Positions 13,869 to 23,397 are shown, numbered from the stretch's first letter. The stretch: DNA of 38,964 nucleotides from a virus (IMGVR_UViG_3300031774_000054:1-38964); one strand, 5' to 3'. Notes: a model not told the origin generated them from the sequence alone. A program made the numbers and translations.

Positions 13869-15413
13869 TTATGATGCTGATAAGACATTACTGCTATTAA
13901 AGGGGGTGTATAGCAGTTTATTAGGGGCATTTAGCAACGATCTGTTGTCAGCATAGTCAATACCCGAATTAGTAGTGTATAACACGTTATTTGACGCTAA
14001 ATTCGTTAATTTTAACTGTAATTGTGCTGGTGTTAGGTATGGATTTAGTTGTAAAACAGTTGCTCCTAATCCACATACTTGTGGACTAGCCATGCTAGTA
14101 CCTGATATACTTCCTTGCTTAAATGATGAATTTAGATAATAAGTAGAATCATTATGTCTATTGGTATTGCTAAATGAACTTCTAATATTACTTCCTGGAG
14201 CAAATAATGTAACACCAGGACCTTTTGTAGTAAAACTACTAATTTGATCAGTTCCAGAAGAAGTTGTTGAATCAATACTACCTACCATCATTGCATTATC
14301 GCTATAAGGCGAACTGCCTCTGTGATAGTAACGTGTACTATTCCAACGATTATCGTAATCAAGTCCACCAACAACATCTGCTTTAAAACGATTGTTACCA
14401 GCGGCAATACAAACATGTACACCGGCTGCAATAAGTTCTTCTACGTCTGAATCTACACTTGATACTCTTACTGGATATCTGTAACCAACTCCGGCAAAAT
14501 ATGGATACAATCCATATGTACTAGCCATATGTGTATTAGGTGAGCTAGAAAAATTAGAATCATTACCAGAACTATAAGTTGTACCTCTGTAAACAATACT
14601 TGTAATCCCTGATACTCCACCACTATATCCCCAACTCATATTAACTATAGTTGGTCTTTTAAATCCTGTATTTGGATCAATTGGTTTATTATTATGCCAT
14701 TCTTTAATTACATCAAAACAATTTGATATACTTATTCCTGTACCACTATCACCGCTTCCTTCTAGTCCACCTACTTTAACTGAATAAATTCTGGCATTTT
14801 TTGCCCAACCATAAGTTAGGCCAGCTGCCGTTCCGGCAACGTGTGTTCCATGTCCGTCATAATCTCTATAATGATTTGAACTTTGTGTTCCACTTAATCC
14901 ACTCTCTGTATACCAATTTATTTGCTGAACTCTACTATTACCATCTTCATCATTAAATTCTGGATGATCTACTTGTAGTCCACTGTCTTGTATAACAACA
15001 TCTACGCCTTCGCCATCTAATGTATATGTAAAGTCTCCTCCTGGATCAGAATTACTTGAGCCGTATGGATTTGCATTTTCAATACATCTACGCATACCCC
15101 AATTAAGTTGACTTCCGCTATCAGATGTAGTTTTTGTAAAGTCTCCGGATTGAGATGCAAAAAGTCCAATTTCAATATCATCTCGTTGATCGGGTGGTAT
15201 TTCTACATCACGTACTCTAGGATCATTTTTTAGTTGTTCTGCTTCTTCGTCTGTTAGTGAATAGTGTGTACTTCGTTGACTACCTGTCCTAGGATTTGCT
15301 ATATCAACAGTTCTGTCTGGAATAACACCTGCACCTGTATTACTAATCATTTCCTGATTAAATTGATCAAAATCAATATCAGGATTTAATATAACAATGT
15401 ATTCTTTTTCCAT
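13869..15413 (-). CDS. Subtilisin-like serine protease, virion-associated
   Basis: 514 residues from the ATG at 15413, which overlaps the stop of the previous gene (TAATG); a longer frame to 15431 is less likely. Residues 1-80 resemble an I9-type prodomain (EYIVILNPD, a LTDEEAEQLKNDPRV step). The S8 triad is Asp143 in VVIQDSGLQVDHPEF, His188 in DGHGTHVAG and Ser440 in SGTSMASP. No signal peptide. Its place directly after the fibre-like and PAAR genes suggests a tail-associated protease that could process virion or host surface proteins. Cells or medium as the site of action cannot be told from sequence. Confidence 0.85.
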   Translation of the reverse strand: MEKEYIVILNPDIDFDQFNQEMISNTGAGVIPDRTVDIANPRTGSQRSTHYSLTDEEAEQLKNDPRVRDVEIPPDQRDDIEIGLFASQSGDFTKTTSDSGSQLNWGMRRCIENANPYGSSNSDPGGDFTYTLDGEGVDVVIQDSGLQVDHPEFNDEDGNSRVQQINWYTESGLSGTQSSNHYRDYDGHGTHVAGTAAGLTYGWAKNARIYSVKVGGLEGSGDSGTGISISNCFDVIKEWHNNKPIDPNTGFKRPTIVNMSWGYSGGVSGITSIVYRGTTYSSGNDSNFSSSPNTHMASTYGLYPYFAGVGYRYPVRVSSVDSDVEELIAAGVHVCIAAGNNRFKADVVGGLDYDNRWNSTRYYHRGSSPYSDNAMMVGSIDSTTSSGTDQISSFTTKGPGVTLFAPGSNIRSSFSNTNRHNDSTYYLNSSFKQGSISGTSMASPQVCGLGATVLQLNPYLTPAQLQLKLTNLASNNVLYTTNSGIDYADNRSLLNAPNKLLYTPFNSSNVLSAS

Positions 15414-17131
15414 TAATGCAAGTCCACCCATACGCTGTTAGCATACCCTTGGAACTTGTTGTCTGTTGTGTTATAAATCATATCACCATTTTCTGGCAAT
15501 GAAATTGCATTACGTTCTGTTGTTGTCATGTTAGCAAGTTTAAACGGAGTAGTTCCTGTTACTTTTACTCTATCTGTAGCAGTTAATGATAAATCATTTC
15601 CACTTGCGAGTGTTATACTACCAGTTCCTGTTACTGTAAAGTTTGTTGTGGTAAGATTCGTAAATGTTGCGTTTGCAGGTAATCCACCTCCACTTTGCAA
15701 TGCAGTAATGGCTGCCGTATTAGTTGCAATGTCTGATGTATTAGTTGCGATATCAGAAGTGTTAGTTACAATGTTATTTGTGTTAGTTGTAATTAAAGCT
15801 GAATTTGTATCGATGTCTGCTCGAAGTACAGCATCAGCTGATGTAAATTCACTACGAATTGCTGCTCTATCTGTTGTTGCAGTTGTATCTGCTAAATTAA
15901 ATGCAGTAGTAACGGCTGCATCTGCCGCCTGCATTTGTGCAGTAGTAGAATATGCACTTAGATCAACAGTACCGCTACTAGTTGTTGTTGTAGTAGTTCC
16001 GCCACTTCCTAAGTTTGTTGTAGTTGCTGGTGGACTAGTTAAAACTACTCCACTTTCTGCTAGTCCTGTAACACCTGGTTGTATTGTATTTAATTTTTCT
16101 GCACCTGTACTAGATTGTTGTACTGTTTGTATTGTACGTTCTGTGTAGCCAGTTATTCTATTACAGTGATCGTATACTGGTTCTCTTTCTGCTAAAGGTA
16201 CAGTTAGGTCACCATTGTTTTGTAATTTTGCTAATATTTCTGGCTCTAGTAAATAATAAAAAATATCATTACCAGCTGCATCTACTGGATAGCCTTTTAA
16301 ACTATTATACAATGATTGTATAGTACTTGCATACTGTTGACTTTTTGATAATGTTAAGTTTGGATCTACTGCCATACCAACGCTAGTGTTTACTCTGTCG
16401 TTTGGTGCAAACATACTACCACCAGTACCTTGTGTACCTGCGAAATTATTTTCAAACTCTATAAGATTTTCTATATCTGTTTTGAATGCTTTTAAATCGT
16501 TAGTAATACTTTGTTTTAATGCTTCTGGCATTCCAAGAAGATTATTAAAATTATTACCTAATTGTTTTAATAATCCACCTGTAAATAAATCTGGACTAAA
16601 GTTCCCATCAGTGCCAATACATCCACCTATATCACTGTCAGCCATAGTACCTAATGTGTCTAGTATATCTTTACCAGCACCTAAGAAACTACCCATTGAA
16701 TCTTTTAGTACATTTGGGATAGCACGTGGTATTACTGGTGTTCCACAAAAATTAATCATGTTAGCAATCGCGGCAAATTCTGCCACCGCGGCATTTAGTC
16801 TGCCTAATGCATTATCAATATTAGTGTGAGCAATAAATTCATCAAGAGCTTTTTCAGCCTCTTCTAATGCTCCTTTTAATTCTTCTAAACCTGCAGGTAT
16901 CTCAGGTATTAGTCTACCTATATTAACCTTTAAACATATTTGCAAATTTGGGAGTTTTATACCGTTTCCGGCTAATAGGCTACAAATGATTTCTTTCAAG
17001 CTGTATGCTTGTGTTTGAGGGGTTACAGTGCCTGATTCTGGATCTACATCAAACTTACCAGTAGGTATATCTACCTTAGTTGAGTTAAGATAATCACTAG
17101 CATCTTTTAAATCATTTACAAAATCACTCAT
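15413..17131 (-). CDS. Large virion structural protein with fibre-like C-terminus
   Basis: 572 residues. Residues 1-360 are helical and Ala/Leu/Asn-rich (LEELKGALEEAEKALDEF; FNNLLGMPEALKQSI). A Thr/Ser/Gly linker at about 370-395 (GGTTTTTTSSGT) leads to a trimeric-coil-type heptad array with TNTSDIA repeated, then a beta-rich C-terminal head ending RNAISLPENGDMIYN and NKFQGYANSVWVDLH, a cap seen on many phage fibre and baseplate-wedge proteins. I infer a baseplate or fibre component. Preceded by the PAAR gene and followed by the protease. Confidence 0.75.
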   Translation of the reverse strand: MSDFVNDLKDASDYLNSTKVDIPTGKFDVDPESGTVTPQTQAYSLKEIICSLLAGNGIKLPNLQICLKVNIGRLIPEIPAGLEELKGALEEAEKALDEFIAHTNIDNALGRLNAAVAEFAAIANMINFCGTPVIPRAIPNVLKDSMGSFLGAGKDILDTLGTMADSDIGGCIGTDGNFSPDLFTGGLLKQLGNNFNNLLGMPEALKQSITNDLKAFKTDIENLIEFENNFAGTQGTGGSMFAPNDRVNTSVGMAVDPNLTLSKSQQYASTIQSLYNSLKGYPVDAAGNDIFYYLLEPEILAKLQNNGDLTVPLAEREPVYDHCNRITGYTERTIQTVQQSSTGAEKLNTIQPGVTGLAESGVVLTSPPATTTNLGSGGTTTTTTSSGTVDLSAYSTTAQMQAADAAVTTAFNLADTTATTDRAAIRSEFTSADAVLRADIDTNSALITTNTNNIVTNTSDIATNTSDIATNTAAITALQSGGGLPANATFTNLTTTNFTVTGTGSITLASGNDLSLTATDRVKVTGTTPFKLANMTTTERNAISLPENGDMIYNTTDNKFQGYANSVWVDLH

Positions 17132-17132
17132 G

Positions 17133-17423
17133 TTACTGTCCTATATGCACATTTGGACTACCCGAAGTTGACTTCGGATTACAATGAGCTCCGCCCGGTA
17201 GTGGGCATTTATTATCTGGAGCTGCACTATTGCCAACAATTACCACTAATTTATTGCCAACATATACATTCTTGCATGCGGCATTTAGTTCACCACCGCC
17301 ATGACTATTTGGATCACTATCAACACTGATTGGCTGATTATTTACATACACGTTTTTATGTGCGGATGCATTTGTACTTGCACCACAACTACGTGAGTCT
17401 CCGTTTCTATGTACCTGAGGCAA
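17133..17423 (-). CDS. PAAR-like tail spike tip protein
   Basis: 96 residues with the metal-binding PAAR pattern: several His/Cys residues (VHRNGDSRSCG, AHKNVYVNNQP, NAACKNVYVGNK, CPLPGGAHCNP) and the closing SGSPNVHIG strand. Such proteins cap the central spike of contractile tails and pierce the host envelope. The start is TTG at 17421-17423; no in-frame ATG exists near it, and AGGAA stands 7 bases upstream. It overlaps the upstream gene by 17 bases. Confidence 0.8.
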   Translation of the reverse strand: MPQVHRNGDSRSCGASTNASAHKNVYVNNQPISVDSDPNSHGGGELNAACKNVYVGNKLVVIVGNSAAPDNKCPLPGGAHCNPKSTSGSPNVHIGQ

Positions 17424-17706
17424 TTGCTATTCCTGTGCTTTGTTTAATATACATATCAGCGGCATCTTTTGCCGATTTAACTATGCATATAACATTATTT
17501 ATCTTTAATTGTACTTTGGTATCAGGCGAAATAGTAAACATATATGGTGCTAATGCCATTCCATTCTGTGCCGCAATTAAGATATAAGGTTTAACAATTG
17601 TAATAACTTCGCCATTTTCATCTTCAAAACGTGCAATCATTTCTTCACCTGACGAAAGTTTGATACTGATTATATCACCCGTTTTGTATTGTGATTCTAC
17701 TAACAT
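17407..17706 (-). CDS. Small beta-rich conserved phage protein
   Basis: 99 residues. GDIISIKLSSGEEMIARFEDENGEVITIVKPYIL resembles the strand order of an SH3/Sm-like barrel, followed by a second beta region and a C-terminal helix. I recognise relatives in marine T4-like phages without a function. Between glutaredoxin and the PAAR gene, so it could be a tail or an RNA-binding protein; neither is shown. Confidence 0.6.
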   Translation of the reverse strand: MLVESQYKTGDIISIKLSSGEEMIARFEDENGEVITIVKPYILIAAQNGMALAPYMFTISPDTKVQLKINNVICIVKSAKDAADMYIKQSTGIAIASGT

Positions 17707-17716
17707 ATATTATCCT

Positions 17717-17968
17717 TTATAGTGTGTCGCCAGTACCTGTGTAATTTGTATCTTCAATGTACTTGACTAATTGATCGTACCCACCTATTTTGTTGCCACT
17801 GACAACAATCTGTGGGAATGTTCTGGCAGTTGGAAATTCCTCTACCATAACTTCTCTTGTAAAATCTTTGTCTAACTGTTTGTATTCAAAATCTAATCCT
17901 CTAGATTCACATAATCTTTTAGCAGCATCACAGTAACCGCATTGTGTTTTTCCATAAATTGTAATCAT
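17717..17968 (-). CDS. grx: Glutaredoxin
   Basis: 83 residues, typical glutaredoxin length. Active site CGYC at 10-13 after MITIYGKTQ, the TFPQIVV cis-Pro loop at 50-56, and GGYDQL at 62-67 for glutathione binding. It supplies electrons to the ribonucleotide reductase encoded next to it. Its ATG overlaps the nrdB stop (ATGA), so it is made together with NrdB. Confidence 0.93.
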   Translation of the reverse strand: MITIYGKTQCGYCDAAKRLCESRGLDFEYKQLDKDFTREVMVEEFPTARTFPQIVVSGNKIGGYDQLVKYIEDTNYTGTGDTL

Positions 17969-19092
17969 AAACTCATCCCCGAAAATGTATCTTCTGATAC
18001 GTCTTTTTTAACACCACCAATAATATAAGAACTAATCTCTGTTTCTTGTGGTGCTACTTGTACTTCTGCTCCACTGATCCATTTTTGTGTCCATGGCAGT
18101 GGGTTGGCTTGTGATGTTGTATATGGACATTTCATTCCTAATGCAGTCATACGTTTACAACAAATCCATTCAATGTAATCGCTTAATAATTGTGCATTTA
18201 GACCAATCATTGATCCATCCTTAAACAAATACTCAGCCCATTCTTTTTCTTGTTCAACTGCGTCTACAAACATTTTTGTTACTTCGTCTTTACATTCTTC
18301 TGCAATTTTTAGGAAGTCTGGGTCTTCTTTTGTTAATACTTTTGATAGCAAGTATTGTGTGCTTGCTAAGTGTACGTTTTCATCACGTGCAATAAATTTA
18401 ATAATTTTTGCATTACCTTCCATCTTCTTAAGTTCTGCAAATGCCCAAGAGCAAGCAAAACTCACATAGAAGCGAATTCCTTCTAAAATGTTAACACTAT
18501 TTAATGTTAACCAAATTTTCTTTTTTAATTCATATTCATCTACTTCAATTGTTTTACCATTTACTTTATGCTTACCTGTTCCTAGTAAATTATAATAACT
18601 TGTTAGTTCAATTAACTCATCATAGTATTTTGAAATATCATCACCACATTCTGTAATTTCTTTACTATCAGTTAATTCGTCAAATACAATAGTAGGATTA
18701 GAATAAATGTTACGAATAATATGTGTATAACTACGAGAATGGATTGTTTCACTAAATGTCCAAGTCATAATCCAATTTTCTAATTCTGGTAAACTAACTA
18801 TAGGACCAAATGCTTCTACTGGTGCTCTGCCCTGAACACTATCTAGTAGGATTTGTCTTTTTAGATTACTTGTAAAAATATGTTGTTCATGCTCAGTAAG
18901 ATTTTTAAAGTCTTGTGAATCTTTACTAACATCAACTTCTTCTGGTCTCCAAAAGAAACCTAATTGTTTATCAGTTAATTTATCAAATTGTTTATACTTT
19001 ACAGTATCGTATCTTTGAAAACCAAGTCGGCCATCTAAGAATGAGTTTGCTTCTGTATGATATTTGTCATTTTTGGTATTTAAAATTGTCAT
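17965..19092 (-). CDS. nrdB: Ribonucleotide reductase class Ia, small subunit
   Basis: 375 residues. The di-iron ligands are Asp84, Glu115, His118, Glu204, Glu238 and His241, and the radical Tyr is Tyr122 in ETIHSRSY, all at the same numbers as in E. coli R2. The C-terminal tail EDTFSGMSL ends in the hydrophobic-acidic peptide that docks on NrdA. It makes the tyrosyl radical needed for dNTP synthesis. Located 12 bases after nrdA and coupled to glutaredoxin. Confidence 0.96.
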   Translation of the reverse strand: MTILNTKNDKYHTEANSFLDGRLGFQRYDTVKYKQFDKLTDKQLGFFWRPEEVDVSKDSQDFKNLTEHEQHIFTSNLKRQILLDSVQGRAPVEAFGPIVSLPELENWIMTWTFSETIHSRSYTHIIRNIYSNPTIVFDELTDSKEITECGDDISKYYDELIELTSYYNLLGTGKHKVNGKTIEVDEYELKKKIWLTLNSVNILEGIRFYVSFACSWAFAELKKMEGNAKIIKFIARDENVHLASTQYLLSKVLTKEDPDFLKIAEECKDEVTKMFVDAVEQEKEWAEYLFKDGSMIGLNAQLLSDYIEWICCKRMTALGMKCPYTTSQANPLPWTQKWISGAEVQVAPQETEISSYIIGGVKKDVSEDTFSGMSL

Positions 19093-19104
19093 TCATATGT
19101 TTCC

Positions 19105-21426
19105 TTAAATTATACAACTTTCGCAGTAGTCGTCATATTCTTCGTCTGAAGCAAAACTATCTCTTTGTAGTAATTCTTCTTCATTTTTCTTATCAAAGTT
19201 AATCTCACCTTGACCGTCATGTGTATTAAAATAATACAATTGCTTGCCTCCATACTTATAAAACATTACAAGATGTTGTAACATTATACTCATAGGAATC
19301 TTTTCTTCTTCATAAAATTCTGGGTTATAACTTGTGTTTACAGAAATACCTTGATCAATATATTTTTGTAATACAGCCATAATCTTTAAGTAACCCTCTG
19401 GGCTACGTTGATCCCATAACAAGTCATATTTATTCTTTAACCTAGGATAACCCGGTACAACCTGTTTCAAAACACCATGTTTTGATTGCTTAACACTTAC
19501 AAAGGCACGTGGTGGTTCAACTCCGTTAGTACTATTACTAATTTGTGCTGATGTTTCAGCAGGCATAAGTGCCATTAGTGTTGAATTACGAATACCTGTA
19601 TCTTTTAACTGTTTACGTAAACCTTTCCAGTCTTGTCGTTCTTTGTGAGCTACTAATTCGTCTACTTCTTGTTTATATGTTTGATTAGGTGTAATTCCAT
19701 CTCCATATTTTGTTTCGTATACGCCATCAATATTTCCTTTTTCAATGGCCAAATCTGCACTTGCTTTAATTAAATAATAGCTCCATGCTTCTGCCCACTC
19801 GTCTACTTTAGTTAATCCTTTTTTATCTATATCTTGATAATTTAAATCATTCTTTGCTAACCAAAATGCAAAATTAATAATACCAATACCTAATGGACGT
19901 CTTTTCATTGTACTAAGTTCTGCTGCAACTACTGGATAATTTTGATAATCAAGTAACTCATCTAACCCACGTACTGCTAATCTACATACACGTTCAAAAT
20001 CTTTTGGCGTCTTAACATTGCCCCAATTAATAGCACTTAAAGTACATAAACTAATTTCACCATCTCTGTCATTAAAAAACTCTAATGGTTTTGTAGGTAA
20101 ATTAATTTCACAACATAAGTTACTTTGCTTAATAGGTGCTACGTCTGGTTTGAATGCACCGTGTGTATTTGCATGGTCAACATTCATTAGGTATATACGC
20201 CCTGTATTTTTACGTTCTTCCATAAACATACCAAATAGGTCTGCTGCTGGCATAACTTTTTTTCGTTCTACTGTACGTTCTGCTTCTTCATATAATTCTT
20301 TAAATTTATCTTGATCATCAAAAAAAGCTTCATACAATCCTGGAACATCATTTGGTGAAAATAAACTAATATCTCCGCCTGTTAATAAACGCTCGTACAT
20401 AAGTTTATTAAACTGTACGCCATAGTCCATATGTCTTACACGGTTGTCTTCTGTACCTTTGTTGTTCTTAAGAACAAGTAATTCTTCTACTTCTAAATGC
20501 CAAATTGGATAATATAGTGTTGCGGCTCCGCCTCTTACTCCACCTTGTGAGCAAGACTTAACAGAACTCTGAAATAATTTATAAAATGGAATAACACCAG
20601 TATGTGATGCGTCACCATTTCTAATTGGACTTCCTATTGAACGAATACTTCCTGCACCAATTCCAATACCTGCTTTTTGTGAAACATACTTAACAATAGC
20701 ACTACTTGTAGCATTAATACTATCTAAACTATCGTCTGTTTCAATTAGTACACAACTACTAAATTGTCTTTGAGGTGTACGTAAACCTGCCATAATTGGT
20801 GTAGGTAAACTGATATCAAAATTACTAATAGCATCATAATATTCTTTAACGTATTTCATACGTGTTTCATTTGGATACTTAGCAAACAATGTTGCGGCTA
20901 TCATCATATATGCAACTTGTGGTGTTTCAAAAATTTCACCCGTAACACGATTCTGTACTAAGTATTTTCCACGAAACTGTTCCATGCCAACATATGTAAT
21001 GTTTTCATCTCTGTCGTGTTTAATGTAATTGTTTAATTGATCAATTTCTTCGGTGCTATAAACGGAGAAAAAACTTTTATCGTAATAACCTAGGTCAACA
21101 TTTTTACGTGCAATGTCTTTAAGATGAGGAGGCTCAAAAGATTGATAAACTATCTTTCGCAAATGATAGTTGATTAATCTGCCTGCTACCCATTGATAAT
21201 TTGGAGTTTCTTCACTAATAAGATCAGCTGCTGCTTTAATTAGTGTTTCTTGAATATTTGCACTTTCAATTCCGTTATAGAATTGTAAATGACTTTTTAA
21301 TTCTACTTGGCTTGCACTTACTCCTGCTACATCGTCACATGCATAAAATACGACTTTATGCATTTTCTCTAGATCTAATTGTTCGCGAGACCCATCACGT
21401 TTTACTATTGTTATATCTTTACTCAT
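19105..21426 (-). CDS. nrdA: Ribonucleotide reductase class Ia, large subunit
   Basis: 773 residues. N-terminal ATP-cone (ITIVKRDGSREQLDLEKMHK) for activity control, catalytic residues Cys225 in FSSCVLIETDDS, NLCCE at 436-440 and Cys461 in SLCTLSAIN, and the C-terminal redox pair CESC at about 768-771 that is re-reduced by glutaredoxin. Converts NDPs to dNDPs for phage DNA synthesis. A late-type TATAAATA lies 18 bases before the ATG with GGATGG as ribosome site. Late transcription of nrd would be unusual, so a second upstream promoter may exist. Confidence 0.97.
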   Translation of the reverse strand: MSKDITIVKRDGSREQLDLEKMHKVVFYACDDVAGVSASQVELKSHLQFYNGIESANIQETLIKAAADLISEETPNYQWVAGRLINYHLRKIVYQSFEPPHLKDIARKNVDLGYYDKSFFSVYSTEEIDQLNNYIKHDRDENITYVGMEQFRGKYLVQNRVTGEIFETPQVAYMMIAATLFAKYPNETRMKYVKEYYDAISNFDISLPTPIMAGLRTPQRQFSSCVLIETDDSLDSINATSSAIVKYVSQKAGIGIGAGSIRSIGSPIRNGDASHTGVIPFYKLFQSSVKSCSQGGVRGGAATLYYPIWHLEVEELLVLKNNKGTEDNRVRHMDYGVQFNKLMYERLLTGGDISLFSPNDVPGLYEAFFDDQDKFKELYEEAERTVERKKVMPAADLFGMFMEERKNTGRIYLMNVDHANTHGAFKPDVAPIKQSNLCCEINLPTKPLEFFNDRDGEISLCTLSAINWGNVKTPKDFERVCRLAVRGLDELLDYQNYPVVAAELSTMKRRPLGIGIINFAFWLAKNDLNYQDIDKKGLTKVDEWAEAWSYYLIKASADLAIEKGNIDGVYETKYGDGITPNQTYKQEVDELVAHKERQDWKGLRKQLKDTGIRNSTLMALMPAETSAQISNSTNGVEPPRAFVSVKQSKHGVLKQVVPGYPRLKNKYDLLWDQRSPEGYLKIMAVLQKYIDQGISVNTSYNPEFYEEEKIPMSIMLQHLVMFYKYGGKQLYYFNTHDGQGEINFDKKNEEELLQRDSFASDEEYDDYCESCII

Positions 21427-21444
21427 TCGCCATCCAATTTCTTT

Positions 21445-21452
21445 TATTTATA
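21445..21452 (-). promoter_or_regulatory. Late-type promoter box TATAAATA before nrdA
   Basis: Exact TATAAATA on the minus strand, 18 bases before the nrdA ATG, giving a predicted leader of about 13 bases. It overlaps the last bases of the hairpin at 21450-21470, so read-through and initiation could interfere with each other. Confidence 0.5.
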
Positions 21453-21470
21453 ATCCTAATTTAGGATTAT
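21450..21470. terminator. Inverted repeat between upstream gene and nrdA
   Basis: 9-bp stem (ATAATCCTA / TAGGATTAT) with a 3-base loop. It includes the stop codon of 21467-21901. No U-tract follows on the minus strand, so it is a weak terminator candidate, an mRNA-stabilising hairpin or a regulator site. Confidence 0.4.
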
Positions 21471-21901
21471 TTTACCAAGGTACTTACTTCAATATCAGCA
21501 AGTACATTGAACTTATCTGTTATGTCTATAGTGTCTATACTATCATAATTATAGTTTAAAATATACGTATCGTCAACCAAAACTATTAATTTTATTTCAC
21601 TATTATCCACATTTTGTACATGTAATATTCTACAAGGAATATCACTGTAATGCAGAGTGTATGCCATACACAAACCTACAACATTTTCATCGTAGTGATT
21701 TGTATTTAGCAAGTCCCAAGGATTAGGCCAAGATTTGTGATCGTATGGATCAATGGCTCTAGTTCCTATAGGTGTAGTTTTCCAAAAATCAACTACAACT
21801 CTTAGTTGTTGTTTTCTTTCTAAAAACTTTACTATTTCTTTTCTTAATTCTCGCCATCTACGAAGCCTAGATTTCAGCGGTAATTGCCATGTATCTTTCA
21901 T
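21467..21901 (-). CDS. Conserved T4-like phage protein, unknown function
   Basis: 144 residues. Very basic N-terminus (LKSRLRRWRELRKEIVKFLERKQQLR), then DPYDHKSWPNPWDLLNTNHYDENVVGLCMAYTLHYSD, a pattern with a conserved Trp-Pro-Pro-Trp and a Cys/His arrangement that recalls transglutaminase/papain-like folds, and a beta-rich C-terminus. I recognise relatives in marine T4-like genomes next to structural genes. Function not known; the fold hint is weak. Coupled to the fibre-like gene upstream (5-base gap). Confidence 0.65.
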   Translation of the reverse strand: MKDTWQLPLKSRLRRWRELRKEIVKFLERKQQLRVVVDFWKTTPIGTRAIDPYDHKSWPNPWDLLNTNHYDENVVGLCMAYTLHYSDIPCRILHVQNVDNSEIKLIVLVDDTYILNYNYDSIDTIDITDKFNVLADIEVSTLVK

Positions 21902-21906
21902 TTAAA

Positions 21907-22680
21907 TTACTTAAATGATTTCTGAACGTATGTAAATGTATGTGCGTTTACAGTATCAGTTGTTTCGAAGTTAAGTATGAATCTATCTACACCATTGTCT
22001 GTTAAACTAAATTTAACTGGAATAGTGCCAGTACTAATATCGTACTCATCTTTAATAGAACTTGTACTTGGAGTATTTGCATCATTATCTAATAATATGC
22101 TCAATGTGCCGCGACGAGATGCTGAAGGAGTACCTTCATGTGATAATGTGTAACTAATTGTAACACTTTCTTTGTTATCACATAAAAATTCTATTCCTGT
22201 TGTTTGAGGTGTTGCTGAAGCACTAGCAGTAAATGTTATTGTTTGTACTGGATTAGGAAATGCTTCTGCATGATAGCCAATTTCTTTATTATACCAAAGA
22301 TGGTACTCTATATCATTATTGCCACTTGGGTCAGCTGATAATGTATGATTAAAGGTAGCAATGTTATCTATAAAGGTAATACCAGCACCAGGTATATCTG
22401 CTAAATGCGTTGCAGGATTAGACGAAGCATCAGTTATAGTAATGCCATATGCTAAATCAGTAGTTGTAATTTCGTCTAAATCAATAGGGTTACCCGATAC
22501 TGATAAAAATTCAACAGTTGCCGCAGTTGCATCAGCAGAACTTACAGAACCTTTTACTGGTTCTTGTCCCATATATGTTCTCTGATAGTCAGTTACTAAC
22601 CCAATTTCTCCTGGAAGTAATTTTGGGAGGTTTGCTAATAAACCTTTTCGTGCTGTCATTCTAGATGTAATTGTTGCCAT
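21907..22680 (-). CDS. Virion fibre-like structural protein
   Basis: 257 residues. The N-terminus RMTARKGLLANLPKLLPGEIGLVTDYQRTYMGQ is the short attachment module found at the start of many phage fibres and tropism proteins (LLPGEIG...TD...YMGQ). The rest is beta-rich, Ser/Thr/Asp-heavy and low in charge, as expected for a receptor-facing or decorating domain. A late box (CATAAATA) lies 24 bases upstream and AAGGAAG before the ATG. Probably a small tail fibre or baseplate-attached protein. Confidence 0.75.
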   Translation of the reverse strand: MATITSRMTARKGLLANLPKLLPGEIGLVTDYQRTYMGQEPVKGSVSSADATAATVEFLSVSGNPIDLDEITTTDLAYGITITDASSNPATHLADIPGAGITFIDNIATFNHTLSADPSGNNDIEYHLWYNKEIGYHAEAFPNPVQTITFTASASATPQTTGIEFLCDNKESVTISYTLSHEGTPSASRRGTLSILLDNDANTPSTSSIKDEYDISTGTIPVKFSLTDNGVDRFILNFETTDTVNAHTFTYVQKSFK

Positions 22681-22704
22681 GTTTATTTCTTCCTTATGTT
22701 AATG

Positions 22705-22712
22705 TATTTATG
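22705..22712 (-). promoter_or_regulatory. Late-type promoter box CATAAATA
   Basis: Overlaps the stop codon of the exonuclease gene (TCA-TAA-ATA), 24 bases before the fibre-like gene ATG. Predicted leader of about 19 bases with a good ribosome site. Confidence 0.6.
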
Positions 22713-23397
22713 ATAAGCGATAGAATTTTTCTAACCTTTGAGCCCATTTTATTTCCCAATCTTTAAAATCTTCTGGGTCACTTTCAAACAGTTGCCATTG
22801 GCAATCACCACTACACATAAAGATAGCAATACGGCTAATATCAGTGCCATACATCTCATTGTGTGCGTTGGCGTATGCGGCTCCTTGTAGGAAATAATCA
22901 TCAATCCATTCACGCTTCTTAGGTTTATTTGTTTGTTTAAAGTCCATAATAGTTGCTTCGCCTTTGTACACACCAACTAAATCTGTTGTGCCTGCATACA
23001 ATTCTTTTGCTACTAAGTTTACTTCTGTACCCCATATTTCATCAACATCATTTTCAATGTTATCCACAACCACTTGTGCCATTGCTTTGGCTTGTTGATG
23101 TACTATGTTGTTTCCTGGGTTATATGTTTCGTATTCTCCTAATGCCCAATGTTCTAATATATTGTGCATAACTGTTCCACGATTTGCGGCAGTTGTTGTA
23201 ATACGCTGTGCTTCTTCTGTACCAACACGCTTACGCCAGTTAGCTAATGCTTGGCGTTTTTCTGCTGGTTGAGTATCACTTAAAATAGTGGTTACACTTG
23301 GAACAGGATCGCCCCAAGGGTTTTGGTATAGACGTTTTCCGTCTACACTAGTTCGTTTAAATTCTTGATATGGGTAAGGGCTTATAATTTTAGGCAT
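22708..23397 (-). CDS. PD-(D/E)XK exonuclease, Cas4/RecB-like
   Basis: 229 residues. Motifs in order: SVTTILSDTQP, RGTVMHNILEHW (His78), GTEVNL (Glu125), GTTDLVG (Asp139), IMDFKQTNK (Asp152, Lys154) and YFLQGAAYANA (Gln171, Tyr175). These form the metal site of the RecB/Cas4-type nuclease family. Likely processes DNA ends in recombination or host DNA breakdown. It has its own sigma70 promoter, with the ATG predicted at +1 and no Shine-Dalgarno sequence. Confidence 0.88.
   Translation of the reverse strand: MPKIISPYPYQEFKRTSVDGKRLYQNPWGDPVPSVTTILSDTQPAEKRQALANWRKRVGTEEAQRITTTAANRGTVMHNILEHWALGEYETYNPGNNIVHQQAKAMAQVVVDNIENDVDEIWGTEVNLVAKELYAGTTDLVGVYKGEATIMDFKQTNKPKKREWIDDYFLQGAAYANAHNEMYGTDISRIAIFMCSGDCQWQLFESDPEDFKDWEIKWAQRLEKFYRLS

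Noticed and set aside
15528-16148. Long plus-strand frame of 206 codons opposite the fibre-like gene
   Set aside because: It mirrors the Thr/Ala-rich low-complexity coding of the minus-strand gene and encodes a Val/Ala-rich sequence without a ribosome site or relatives. A shadow frame.
16386-16829. Plus-strand frame of 147 codons
   Set aside because: Complementary to the helical part of the minus-strand structural gene, Ser/Pro-rich composition typical of an antisense frame.
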